In this document: one piece after another, positions 46,501-57,840 of the stretch
How the letters are laid out: the number at the start of each line of letters is the position of its first letter
Numbering within the stretch: the first letter of the stretch is position 1
Source: Phalacrocorax aristotelis
Lineage: Eukaryota; Chordata; Aves; Suliformes; Phalacrocoracidae
Reading direction: 5' to 3'
Length of the DNA: 64,000 nucleotides
Assembly: GCF_949628215.1 (NCBI RefSeq)
Contig: NC_134276.1
Span: 69,666,233 to 69,730,232, forward strand
The notes under the pieces: generated by a model
Database searches by the model: none
Told to the model about the DNA's origin: nothing
Seen by the model: only the letters and a program-made list of their open reading frames with translations
Made by a program: the position numbers and the translations under genes

Positions 46501-49096
46501 CACCCCTCCACCCACCAGCGCTGCCCATAAATCTCCTTTTTTTCCAAAGATGCTAGGACCCACTGGCAAAATCTGAAGACTTGCCAAGTATTTGCTTGAA
46601 ATATTAATATATTGTTAAAAACAGGAGCTTTTCACAGAAGACATATCTGACATTTTCAAGGAGTGTCTGGTGAGCTGGGGTATCTGGAAAGTGTCTGTTG
46701 TGAGCATGATGGAAGAAGTGGTTCAGAATAATCTTTTGCAGCAGAAAGCGGTTTCAGCAAGGACCTTGCTTCACTGAAAGGAGAGATGCTGATAGAAGCT
46801 AACCTAGAACAGCTGCTGTATTTATTACCATTGTTGGCAGTTTTGATAATAAGAGCAATAACAACAACAAGAATAACAACAATAATTAATCAACGCAGGA
46901 CAGGCTGCCTGCAGGAGGCTCACTGCCCCACAGCCTTACCTGCTTGTTTACTGTGCTGTACAGTGCAGGAACCCTAAAAGCGACTGCATATTAAAGAGAA
47001 AAAAACTAACAGCTCTGCATATTTTTAAGATCCACTGCAAAGTCTGTGTAGGCTATGAAAACATGTACAGTCTAAGTAGTGAAATAATAATTGAAAAAAT
47101 AAACCCTCTCAGATAATCCAAACCAAGAGCCTTTCCTTAAGTACACAGCAGGGATCCTAAATAAAGCCAGGGACACTGCTTAGGGCAGAGGATTTTTATG
47201 CCATGGCACTATGGAGAAACAGACCATTCCCCAAGGGATCAACACCATTCCCACAGGTATCTCGCTTAAGTTGATTGAGGACTAGCCGTAGATCAAACTC
47301 CCATTTTCTTGCGTGCTGTGGTGTGCATGTATGGGCAGCTTCCATAATAACTGGTACTCAGAAGAGGAATTTTGGCAAACTGCTTTCATGGAAGAAAAAA
47401 AAAAAAAGGTATCTTCTTGCTTATCTTTCCATGTATCTTTCCTGCATTGCTGCCACTGGTCACCCTCTCTGAGTGCCCACAGCACATATGGCCAAATGTG
47501 CTTCACCCATTTTGCCTTTACCACACTGTGAGGGTTGGGAGAAGATCCTTAGAAGAGTTTTATTCCAGATCAGCCTGGTGCAATACAGCAATACACATAG
47601 CAGGCTCTTCAGGTGCCTAACCTAACCCACCCGGCGCTCACGCACCCCTACCTGAGCCACCTCTAGTCCAGGGCCACCACCGACCACAGCAGGACTCATG
47701 AGTTTTTATTGATGGATTGAGCTCATGGCTTGAGTCATGCATGAGTGAAAAAGGCTGAAATGTTTTAGTAAGGCTGCTGAATATTGCACAGGTGCTATGG
47801 GTGTTTAAGAACAAGTTAGCATTTTGTCAGGACATCTGTCAGAAATGGTATGTCTGAAGCTGATCTTGCCCAGAGGCAGAGGATTCAGCCTTGCTTTTCT
47901 GTGGCTCTGTGGTATTCCGTGAGTCCCATGGTCAAGAGGAGGAAAGCTGGAGGAAGCCACAGAGCCTCTAAATTTCTCAGGAAGCTGTAACAGCTTAGGA
48001 AACAAAGTTAATGAAAAAACAGCTTTGGGAAAATGCAAAGAGTATCGGAAATTTAAATTTTGAAACTTGCCCGAGGCATCATTTCTGGAAAAGTCAAGCT
48101 ACTGTAACAAGTACTCACTTGATGTGGGATTTTCCTTACAGCTATAAGATGTTCCTTTTCACTGGAAAATGGTGCTAAGTGAGGACAGGAGGGTGGGGAC
48201 TTTGCTACATGATCCAATGCCTTCGGTAAACCATGTCCTCAGGTGTGCCTGACAAGAGCTGTACCAAACAGAGCTTATGTAGTCAGCGGTAAGTCTTTAG
48301 CCTTCACCTTGGCTATTTGCAAAGTAAGTTCTCGGAAGCAGAGCTGGTCTAACTCATAGTAGTTCAAATGAATCAGAGGGTCTAAAACAGTTCTCATCAT
48401 CTGAGCTTCTACCACCATGTCTGTCTGCATATGGGACTGTTTTTGTGGCCAAATCCTCATCTGGGCTCTTTAATAGCCTTGGTGCAAGGGCTTACATCAG
48501 TAAGCACTCAAGTTTGAAGAAGTTTATCCATCTGTAGTACCAGCCAATGTGTCATTTATTAGGCTCTGAAAAGTCAACCTTTGCTGTCTAAGGGTGTTTT
48601 CATAGCAGAGAGCAAAATTTAAAGGATGCTAGTTTAAAACACAGATGGCCTGGGCCAAATGGACGGTTCGGTGTCTATTCACAGAGATCATGTAGAGTTC
48701 TTCAGCCTGACCCGAACCTATCCAGAGACCTATGGTGTTACCAGGTAAGGTGTCATGCAGTTACAGAGTGACTGCCACAGGGTTTCATGTGAAATTATGC
48801 AGTCAGGCAAGACCAGGAGAAGGACCACTCCTGTGATGTGCAACTCCATTGCTAGTGGCAACTTCATTGCTAGAAGGGAGCCAGACCTGTCCTCCGCTCT
48901 GCTGGTCGACTCCTTCAAAAGCAAGAGAAGAGGTTCAACCACCATATCCCTGGAGAGACCTGTTCATGTGATGGGGAAACAGGGAAAGGGAGAGGACTAC
49001 TTGTAGAGCGCTATGTGTGACACTTGTAGGACATGTGTGATTTCACCCTGAGTGTAAAGCAGGATGCTCACACTTTTTACCACCCTGCATTCAGAG
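46501..49096. other. Non-coding sequence
   Basis: No supported gene. The main low-complexity feature is the AAC/AAT-rich run at 46847-46890, plus an A13 run at about 47395-47407. Overlapping open frames on both strands around 47275-47620 and 48730-49006 have no resemblance to known proteins. Confidence 0.5.
46847..46890 (+). repeat. (AAC/AAT)n simple repeat
   Basis: A degenerate trinucleotide run of AAC, AAT and AAG units, for example AACAACAACAAGAATAAC. Confidence 0.85.
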
Positions 49097-49158
49097 CCTG
49101 ATTCAGAGACCTTGAACACTTTCCATTGACTTCAGTGGAGTTTGAATCATGCCTGAAA
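49097..49158 (+). repeat. Old amniote repeat signature
   Basis: CCTGATTCAGAGACCTTGAA leads to CCATTGACTTCAGTGGAGTT and then GAATCATGCCTGAA. This is the clearest copy in the window of the TTGACTTCAATGG signature recalled from old repeats of birds, turtles and crocodiles. I cannot name the family. Confidence 0.5.
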
Positions 49159-50089
49159 GCCACCCAACAGCCTTGAAGGGGGAAAAAATAAACGGACTTT
49201 TCCCCCTGAAAGGATCCAGGAAAATAGTTCAGGCAGAGAGAATTAGAATATTGTAGTATTTGGGGGGTTGTTGGGGTTTTTTTTGTTGTTGTTTGGTTGG
49301 GTTTTTCTTCCTCACAGCAGCTCATAATCTAATGCCTGGATTATTTTTAATGTTACATTCTTCTTGTTGTGATTTCTAAAGGGAACAGTCTGCAGGGCCT
49401 TTGGCCTCAGGGCCCAGCAGGCAGCTGAAAAGGAGCAGCAGGAGCTCCTGCAGAGATACGTGGTCCACGACCCAGCTGGCAGCCAGGGCTCCCGAAGGGC
49501 TGGGGAAGCGAGGGGGCACCGGGGCAGGATGAGGTTGCAGAGCTGCGCTTGGATGTCCTCTCCCCAGAGCTGTGCTGGGCAGATGCTGCCGTAGGGGGTA
49601 GAAGGTGACTGGCAGCACCTGATAATGGGGTGGCCCCTGAGCCCATGGATTTGACAGCAGAGTTTACAAACCCGTCACAATCCTTGTGACTATCCCAGGG
49701 CTGGTGAGCAAGCTCCAGGAAAGATAGGGGTTTGATGTGAGCTAACGTAAGCCATGCTCTTGTTTAGTCTGGGCCTGGTCCAAAGTCACTCTAGATGCTC
49801 TGGTTTGTGTTCTGGCTGGACTAAGGTTTGCTTTCCCATTTCTGAGAGAGCCCAGAGAGCAGGGTCACAGTATGAAAGCCCTATCAGCCAGGCTGCTGAT
49901 GTGAAACAAGAGTCTTACATTTGTTTCATTTCACATCCTTTTGGTTTAGGAGCACATAGATACATTTAACAGGAACACACACCCTAAAAATAACACCTTC
50001 AGAACAGTCAGAAAATCAAGATTTTTGCTTTTTCATGATTAGCTTAAGCAGCCCTGCTTTATGATCTGGCCTTGGAACAGACATCACAC
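49159..50089. other. Non-coding sequence with a GT-rich tract
   Basis: A G/T-only stretch lies at 49260-49306. It is followed by a GC-richer patch at 49380-49620 in which two minus-strand frames are open for about 80 codons each, without family resemblance. No CpG island is convincing. Confidence 0.5.
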
Positions 50090-50260
50090 AATCAATCAGC
50101 CTTACAAATAAAAATAGTTTTCACACCTTGCTACTTTTAAGATAAAGTGTCTTTTAATGGCTTTTCTACTAATTAGCTGCCATAACTTCTCAATTGCTTG
50201 GCAGAAGCTCTTTTTAATGTATGTCAATAAAACCACCAAGCATTATGGTCTTTTATTCAA
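50090..50260. promoter_or_regulatory. Candidate conserved non-coding element
   Basis: This AT-rich block has no repeat signature. It contains CAATCAATCAG near its start, TTTTAATGG, the homeodomain-type TAATTAG (50170-50176) and CAATTG (50191-50196). The motif spacing is enhancer-like, but no conservation data are available, so the call is weak inference. Confidence 0.22.
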
Positions 50261-53200
50261 AGGATGTCCCTAAGGGATATGCAAGCATAATGGCACTACT
50301 TTCTCCCCACTAATGGCCACCTCCGGCTGAGAGTGTCTCCAAACATCAGACCTGCTGCATCACCCACCTGCCTGGGCGAGAGTTGCCAGGAGGGGCTGAG
50401 GATGGGAAGACCCCCCCAGTAGGGCTCAAGTGGCCAGGAGGATGGAGCAGAAATCTATTGCTACAGCCCTGTCACAGGTTTCTGTGCTGCTAAAGCAAAG
50501 CCTAAAGCTCAGAGGAAAGTACATGGCATAGCCCCCTCCCAGGATACAGGGGACTGATAAACTCGGTGGCTTTTTCAGAGGCCGAGAGTGTTGTGCAGCT
50601 GCTGTGATGTTCCCTTACAGCTCTCCTCTTTCTCACAGAAGAGCTCTTCAGCCTAAGCGATGTGCCAATAAACATGTCAGTAAAGAAAAAAGTCATCTGA
50701 GTATAAATAAAAGGGGACAAAGCCTCCTTAACTGTGGTCAGTCTCTAAACACCTCTGTCATCTAGATGTTGCCAACAGTAGATCCAGCTCTTGCACTCTC
50801 CCTCTTTCAAATGGCTTTGCTCGAGCGGTATGAAGCACTGGGTGGACTAATATTAATAGTGGATATTAAGGGAATACACACAGTCACACTAGGGAGTAAC
50901 AAATGATCCAGAACACGCCCTTGGATGGCCATTTTAAAATAAACATTTAGAGTCTCAGTTCTTCAGCAGTCCACAACAGGACCAACCTAATGCCATAATC
51001 TCAGGATTTGTCAGCTTGGATCACACTGAACATTGGCCTTTCTAGTCTTACACTGCAAGCTGTCTCATATTCCTAGCTAACACAATTATCTGTGCTCATA
51101 TTTTCCACACAGTCTCAATAAAACGCTCAGATATTTCAAACCAATAGTTTAATTAAATTATGGCAGCTGGGGTTATTTCAGTTCCAGGAGTAGCTGAGGC
51201 AGAGATGCTGAGGATAAACCTGGCACTTGTGCTTTCAGGCAAGGGGGTAGGCTCTGTTCTGTGTGAAGATGAACTTTCAGAGGACTGAATTTCATTAGCA
51301 TCTGAATCCTCTAGAAATCATGCTCCTTTCACACATTTCAATTTGGGTACTCCAAGATGGAAGTCATCAAGCTCACTTGTGGAAACTTTGTCTTATGCAT
51401 GCAAGGAGAGCTGGTCATCCAGCTATTCCTCTGTGCCAAAGAAGTATTTTTAAGTGGTTTAGACACCCTCCGTGCAGCCAGGCATGCCAAGACAGCATGG
51501 CTCCCTATGGGAAGCTCTGCTTGGCCTCTGCTTTTACTAGCCACCCAAAAAGCAATGTTAGGTTTCTATGTGTTAAGTTATGTGACTAAAGGGCAACCAC
51601 AGCAAGCAGTAAGACCAGCAAGGATCAATGGCGGTTGGAGGCAGCCTAGTGACCTGAACAATGAAGATAGGGCCCACTGAATTGGCAACTCCCTACGACC
51701 ATCAAAGGAGAAGGATTAGGCCATTACCAGTGTGAAACACCCCATAATGTAACTGCCAAAATGGGTCAGACAGCCATGCACAGGAAAGGGAGACACTGCC
51801 TAACAGGATGCAGGACTTAGCATGGTATGCACAGGCAGGAGAATTCAAGGATTGTATAACATTTCTTACTGGAGATTTCCAGGGGACTGGAAATGAGTGG
51901 GTCTCAGTAAGGGATGCTTATGGGAAGGACCAGAGGTGGAAAAAATGGAGGCATAAAGGTGAATTGGGGGGATAACAAACATGAGGAAATAGAGGGGAAA
52001 AGGAGATGAAAGGGCCCAGTTAAGTGTACGCTTGCCTGACTGAGTCCTGCTCTTTACCACCACCATCTATCCTGTGTTCTCACTAAATCCTATCTCTAAC
52101 TGGCTTCTGTGAGGGTGCACTCTCTGTCCTGAGTAATTCTCTGTGAGTGCTACCAAGCTTCAAACCAGACAAGTAGATATAGAGAGTACCAGCACCTAAA
52201 GGGGGACTACGAACCTCTGGGGCTCGTAGGTCCAAGCACCAGCAGCTGCAGGAGACTGGGAGCTAGGTGCCAGCTAAAGGACAGAGTGTCTATGACCAGC
52301 TCCTGGAATGACCCATACATTGAGTGTATGTCCCAGTAGTGGATTTCAATCCTGATCCCCCAGAGAGGGGGAACAGGATGGGGCTGTCTGTGCCATTCAT
52401 GTTTGTGTGAGTGCTGGCTGTGCCGATCAAGGCAGTGATTCCTCTTTGTGCTCATCTGTGCGACCAGCGATGTGCATGTGTGTGTTTGCCTATCGGGAAT
52501 ATGAGCTCAGCCTTGCTACAGGCTCCATGAATGTGGAGCTGCAGCACCCTCACTTACATCCCGTAGCTTGCCAGATCTGGCCACCCCTAACACCATGAAC
52601 TTGCTGGAGACTCAGTGTTGAGGCACTTTCATAGCTTTCCAGAGACAGACCCTGTCCCAAGAAGACTTCCTTTCTGAGCCTCGTTATCAACTTTCAAAAT
52701 GTCCCATGCAACTTGGGGAGAAACATCTGGCTACCTCTGACTTTGTGTCCTTTCTAGGGGAACAGTTCAACACCCTCGGTTACTGAATCATCGCTTCTTT
52801 GGGAATGGAATGACAGTGGTTTGCCAGTTATCCTTAAATCACTCCTACCACCAGACAGGCTTGAAGATAAAGGAAGGAATGAACTTATTCAGGAATCCAG
52901 AGATCAGCAGTATGATCTCCTTATTTAGAGGCAGCTGTGCAGAAATAAAAGAAAACTTACAGCTGCAGACAAATTATTCTAACTGTTCTCTGTTTTATCC
53001 AGTTACAAAACTCTCAGCATGCTTACATACTTTTCAGCTGGAAACTCATCTTTAAGCAAGATCTGGTGCAGAGTATGTATTTCATTGAAGGGATCTTGAT
53101 CCAGGGATATGTATGTCCTTGCACATCTCTTTTCTTCCCCAGGATGTTTCAGGTTCCCCTGACACCTCTCCCATTCATGCCATCACCTGACCTGAGACGT

Positions 53201-53339
53201 GTTGGCTCCTGCTGGATGGGTGGGATCTCCTCCTGCCCAGACAGGGAAAAAATATCACCATATCACCATCCCAATGCTTACCTTAATGCATGCTGACTGT
53301 GAAGAAAACCTTCTTCTTGAAAGCAGAGCAGGATTCAAG
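50261..53339. other. Non-coding unique sequence
   Basis: No gene recognised. Opposing open frames at 51320-51680 are unrelated to any protein I know. No repeat family or RNA gene was recognised. Confidence 0.5.
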
Positions 53340-53600
53340 CCTCCTTGCATTAATTATTAATAAACTCAACACACCAGCTCATATATATGCATAAGCTAAC
53401 AATCGTAGTTTTAAACATATAAACAGTGATAATGCATGTCGTTAATTAGATCTTGGCTGCATCGAGACAAGAATTAACAGTAACCAAATTATTTCAGGAC
53501 AACAATGACATGAACATGCTTGGCATGAATAACAGCCCTGTAATACCCCATAAGGATATTTTCTTCTTTTGAATGTATGGATGTACTGGATGAGAGATTT
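53340..53600. promoter_or_regulatory. Candidate conserved non-coding element
   Basis: An AT-rich complex block has ATTAATTATTAATAA near 53350, ATGCATA (53387-53393), GTTAATTAG (53441-53449) and a SOX-like AACAATG (53501-53507). It has the look of a homeodomain/SOX-type developmental element. Inference only. Confidence 0.23.
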
Positions 53601-55369
53601 CTGGAAATCATTAAAACCAAAAGTCGTTTATCATATCCGTATTCTATTAACACAGTTTTGTTTTCCATCTGTTCTCCCAAATCCGGGCTCCATGTTAGCC
53701 AATGCTTTGCACCAAGCAGTCCCTGTGTTTAAATCTCATACATGACACTAGCGCCTATCCTCACTGGCAAAGTTTCAAAACTGGCCACTGATGGCAAGCA
53801 TATGAAAGTTTTTACATCTTTTGTAAGGACTGTAGACATACCTACCACTGTCACATTAACATGAGGAGGAATGATCTTGGGTTGTTTGGCATTAACCTGA
53901 TCTCACCCCTGTGAAGAATGATTTTGACCTACAGGTTATTTTGCTTCACACAAGCAGCGCTGGCTGGCTGATGTTAAGCAGAAGGGTTGTCTTTGGTAAG
54001 ATTCTGGCATTCAAATCTACTGAGATAGCAAGAAAAAGCTGAGCAATTTGATCTGCTAGCACAATACCATGTTTGAAAAGGAGCAGAAATGCTCTATTAT
54101 TCACAGTCACATTGAGAGATGATGCAAATCACTTCCCATCATAGCAGCAACAGGTCACACATTTGAAAAGCTTCTCTATTCAGGTCTTTAACATAACAGT
54201 GCCAGAAAGGGGACTTTGGGAGCTGCGTTTCTGCAATCCCCTGGGCCCCCTCTACCACAGCTTCCTCTTCCTCCTCCCTTGAACCAGAGTGCCCTGCAGC
54301 ATGTGTAATGGAGGGTGGTGGAACACTCTTTCATAAACAGGAGAATGACTTTACATCATGTTTGGTGGCAGATGGCTATGACTGCAGAGTAGCTCCTCCT
54401 GGGCTGGCAGCAGTCCCAGGGGTGCTGCAACTGGCCCTGGGGTGAAGCTGCAGCAGAGGCTGGGGAGTGAGGGGTTTCTCCTGCAGGGCCTGGGGCAGCT
54501 GGAGGCCCCATGGAAAGGGCATTTATGGGGGCCTATCACAGACCTTAGCTTTCGATCCTTAATCTTTTCAGATCAGGTCTGGATGCCACAAATCAGGGGA
54601 ATGAAAAGAGCAGCTGAGGTGGTTAAGTGCCCAGGTGAGCTCCTAAAAATGCTCTCCCATGGGTCTGCACAAGCCATCCTGGAAATGCCCTGCAGCTTTG
54701 AAGAGGAGCAGACACCCTCTGCCCTGTTTTGGTACCCAGCTGTGGAGTAAATGGAGATTCACACCTCTTCTGCAGCACTCAGATTTGTCTTTTTTTTATA
54801 TATAACCTCTCCCAACCTGTTAGATTCTATTAATGAAATTACTGCATTTCTGTACAACTCAGTACTTGTTTTTCTGAAAATTTGATCTCCAGAAGGCAAA
54901 GTTGTCTCCAGAGCCCTTCCTGTACACAAGGATAGATCAGGACCAAAGCAGGCTCAGAGCCAGAGAGCTCGCAGGTCTGGGATCTGGTGTCATTTTAGGA
55001 TTTGTTGTGATGGTGCCCAGAGTTGAGTGCCCTAAAAGCATTTCAGCATGCAAGGCAGAGATAACAACTTCTCTTTCTTTCAACTTGTTCCTTTCCCTTT
55101 GTTCTAGACTTTTCAATGCCAGGAGGCCTTTCTTTTTATACTCCTTTAGGTTTGGCAGCTATCAAACCTCTTCAGGCCCAAGCTCGATTGCAAACCATGG
55201 CCAATGCCCAAGGCTTATGCAGGGACTCAGAAAAATGCCTTCTTCTCAATACACTCTTGCAAAGGAGACCATTCTTCCTAAAAGATAGAAAGAAGTGCTG
55301 CTGTCTGCTGAGCAGGAGCCAAGTTTAGCGCAGTCACAGGTCAGAAAGAGAGGCGTGAACCCCTCATCT
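53601..55369. other. Non-coding unique sequence
   Basis: No gene supported. The open frames at 54442-54750 and 54902-55288 on the plus strand (102 and 128 codons) have no recognisable domain. No repeat family seen. Confidence 0.5.
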
Positions 55370-55700
55370 CCATCTTAGCAGGGTGCTCTCCGGAATATTT
55401 AATGCTTGTGCCCAAAAATTAAATGGCAGATTTGTTTACAGAAGTGTTTTCCAAGAGATGCTTGGGCTACGCTTGGCAGCTGCCCTTATCGCTGGCGCTG
55501 GGCGTACCTTGCATGTCTGGGTGATTAATCGATTCGAGCTGCTTTCTGCAAGACTCCTGCTTGTGGGCAGGGGCGTGCTCCAGCATGGCAGAGGAGCCGT
55601 CAAACAACTGCTGCAACAGATGGCTTCAGCTCTCGTCTTGGTTTGGTGTGCCCTGCCAAAATGGTGCCAGACACACACGCCTCTGCAGGGCTTGATGAAT
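55370..55700. promoter_or_regulatory. Candidate conserved non-coding element with retained CpGs
   Basis: This block has more CpGs than its surroundings. It carries overlapping palindromes GATTAATC (55523-55530) and AATCGATT (55527-55534), which match K50-homeodomain (OTX/PITX-like TAATC) cores. It also has E-boxes CAACTG (55605-55610) and CAGATG (55617-55622) and a KLF/SP-like GGGGCGTG (about 55570-55577). Both strands are open for about 100 codons, but neither peptide resembles a protein, so the openness probably reflects composition. An undetected exon cannot be excluded. Confidence 0.3.
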
Positions 55701-56599
55701 GAGGAATAATGCCAGAACATTTGTCAACTGAAACCAAAGGGGACTAATGTGCAGTAAGGACATAAAATTAAATGGGGAGATATGGGGAATGAGGTGAAGG
55801 GGGAAAACTGCAGGTGTTTGGAGGAAACACCTGCTAATCCTTGAGGGGAAAGAAGTGGTGGCAAGGATGCTAAGGCGGCAGAGAGTGAGAAGATTAGCTT
55901 GCAGGTTTCATGGCTTGAGTGGAGAGGGGAGGTTGGCAGACCACACACTGACACTAACAGATGCCCGGGGCAGAAAGGAAGCAGGGGAGAGATGTGGCGT
56001 GCCAGCTGTAACAGCCGAGAAAAGAAGAGATGGTGGAGCATGGAAAAAATGCAGAGAAAATGATGGCAATGCTAAGGTGGTCTAGTATTACATTGAATGA
56101 TGGTTTTATGAGGCATACAGGTGGCAATTTGAAAAAGATCAGCAAACTCATAGTCAGGATCTGTGCAAAAACAGAATGCTGATTTTGCATGATAAAGACT
56201 CTAAACTCATTATCCTCCAGTTATGTTGTACGTAAGTACTTTTTAAAGCATTAAAAAGGCACAGTGGGTTTTTTCCTAACAATCTGAAAATCGGAGAGCT
56301 CTTTGTGTATTTTGATCAGTGTGTAACTGACAATTTAGCTAGTCTCAGCTGATGAGAAACAGAAAAGATGTGTCGCTTCCTTGTTCAGCATGCTTTGGTT
56401 TTGCTTTCTGCACTCCAGCAATTTAATGGCTAAACATGTTTGTCAAGACTTTCAAATTAATGCATGGCCATAGAACAGATTATTTGGCTTTGAATCGTTT
56501 TTGAAAAATCTGAGCAGCTCTGATGATGATAGAAGTAGCTCTCTTGTTTAACTGAGGTACCATAAAGATCTGTCGGGGTAAAAGTCATGTTCTGTCGAA
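55701..56599. other. Non-coding unique sequence
   Basis: No gene or repeat family recognised. The opposing open frames at 55724-56190 are unrelated to anything I know. Confidence 0.5.
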
Positions 56600-57130
56600 C
56601 TCGGACATAAGATTAGGGTGCCAGGTTTAATACGCATAGCTTTTTTCAGCCATCAGCAAAATCACTGTGGGCTCTCACGAAAAACATCACTGAAACAGAT
56701 AAAGTATTAATATAACCAGGTGAAGGCTTTTTATGTTATACATGAGAAAAAAGGCAAATCAGTGACTCAGCAAAGAGAGGAAACAAGCATTTAAGGATCA
56801 TCATAGTCAGGCACAGGATCTGGGTAAGGGGAAAGAGTAGGTGTCAGCTTTGACATTAATTTTGGCACCTGTGGCCAGGCTGATATAGGCTCTCCAGTTA
56901 AATTTTTCACATTGCGCTAAATGACCTAAAAGGTACATGATAGCCCTGGGCTGCACTTCTATCAGCAATGCAACAAACCTCTAGCAAAGATAGAGTTACC
57001 AGTTATGCAGTTGATTATATCTCCCCGGGAAGGATATACACCGTAACGCCAACAGCTGCTCTTTATAAACATAATTTTTAATATTGCTGGGCTTGTTTCC
57101 AATCGCATGCGATGGCCTTCAGCAGACTAA
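56600..57130. promoter_or_regulatory. Candidate conserved non-coding element
   Basis: This complex block has no repeat signature. It holds a MAF/AP-1-type TGACTCAGCA (56763-56772), an E-box CACCTG (56866-56871), a C/EBP-like ATTGCGC (56911-56917) and a perfect 12-base palindrome ATCGCATGCGAT (57102-57113). Several CpGs are kept, as near GTAACGCC (about 57043-57050). The combination suggests one or more regulatory elements. Conservation is unchecked, so this is inference. Confidence 0.3.
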
Positions 57131-57639
57131 CCTGAGCCACCAGGCTTATACCAAGGCAATGCCAAAAAGGGGGGCCACTGCCCTATTCCACGGTGTGCAG
57201 AGATAATACAAGGCTTAAACTTTCTGTGGAAGATTATATTTATTGCCACTGCCAGCTGCATTATCCCAGTTTCTATTTCTGCACTGTTTTGGGAAGTGCC
57301 TTTGAAAGTAGTACAATGTCATACTAGTTTTGCAGCAAGTGAAGACTGAGGTCCTACTTAATATGTCCTAAGAACAGCCTATTGATTGCAATGCAGTGTG
57401 TGCAGACAGGTTGATTCTGGGGTACCAGAGCACCGCTGCCTGAAACCATGTGCACCCCACCCGACATGAACCCTGAGGCAGAAGATGTAGGGAAAGGGCT
57501 GTCACAGGAAAGGGGAAAATGTGCTCCTGCCAGAAGGATCTTTCTAATGGCTGTGAAAGTCTGGGAAATTCTTAGTCCTCTAAGGGTTGGGGTTTTTTAT
57601 TATATCACTCTATTTTTCAGATCTTGTTTTCAGCAATGA
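57131..57639. other. Non-coding unique sequence
   Basis: I see no gene or repeat here. The 63-codon open frame at 57448-57639 has no resemblance to a known protein. Confidence 0.5.
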
Positions 57640-57840
57640 TCTGTCTCATAGTTTCTCCTATAAGAGGGGAACCTGAGCCCCAGGGAACTTAATTTGATTT
57701 TTTTTTTAAGTGCTTGGCACTTGTAGCTCCTCCGTCCTTCAGTGGGACTTGCATGCACTTGCCAGGTTTGATAATGTGGATATGAGTGTCATGTCCAAGG
57801 TCACGCAATTAATTAATGCCAGAGCTGAGATTATTATTAC
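57640..57840 (+). mobile_element. MIR-like (CORE-SINE) remnant, interrupted
   Basis: The right half is clear: GTCCAAGGTCACGCAATTAA followed by TTAATGCCAGAGCTGAGATT (57793-57833) follows the MIR pattern CCAAGGTCACACAGCTAGTAAGTGGCAGAGCTGGGATT. The left half (about 57655-57692: ATAAGAGGGGAACCTGAGCC, then CAGGGAACTTAA) matches the GGGGAAACTGAGGCACAG stretch that normally lies just upstream. About 95 bases separate the halves, including a T-run and CTTCAGTGGGACTTGCATGC. MIR-type elements are old and inactive in amniotes. Confidence 0.5.

Noticed and set aside
49380..49620. GC-rich patch considered as an exon or CpG island
   Set aside because: CpG density is low apart from a few sites, and the open peptides have no family resemblance.
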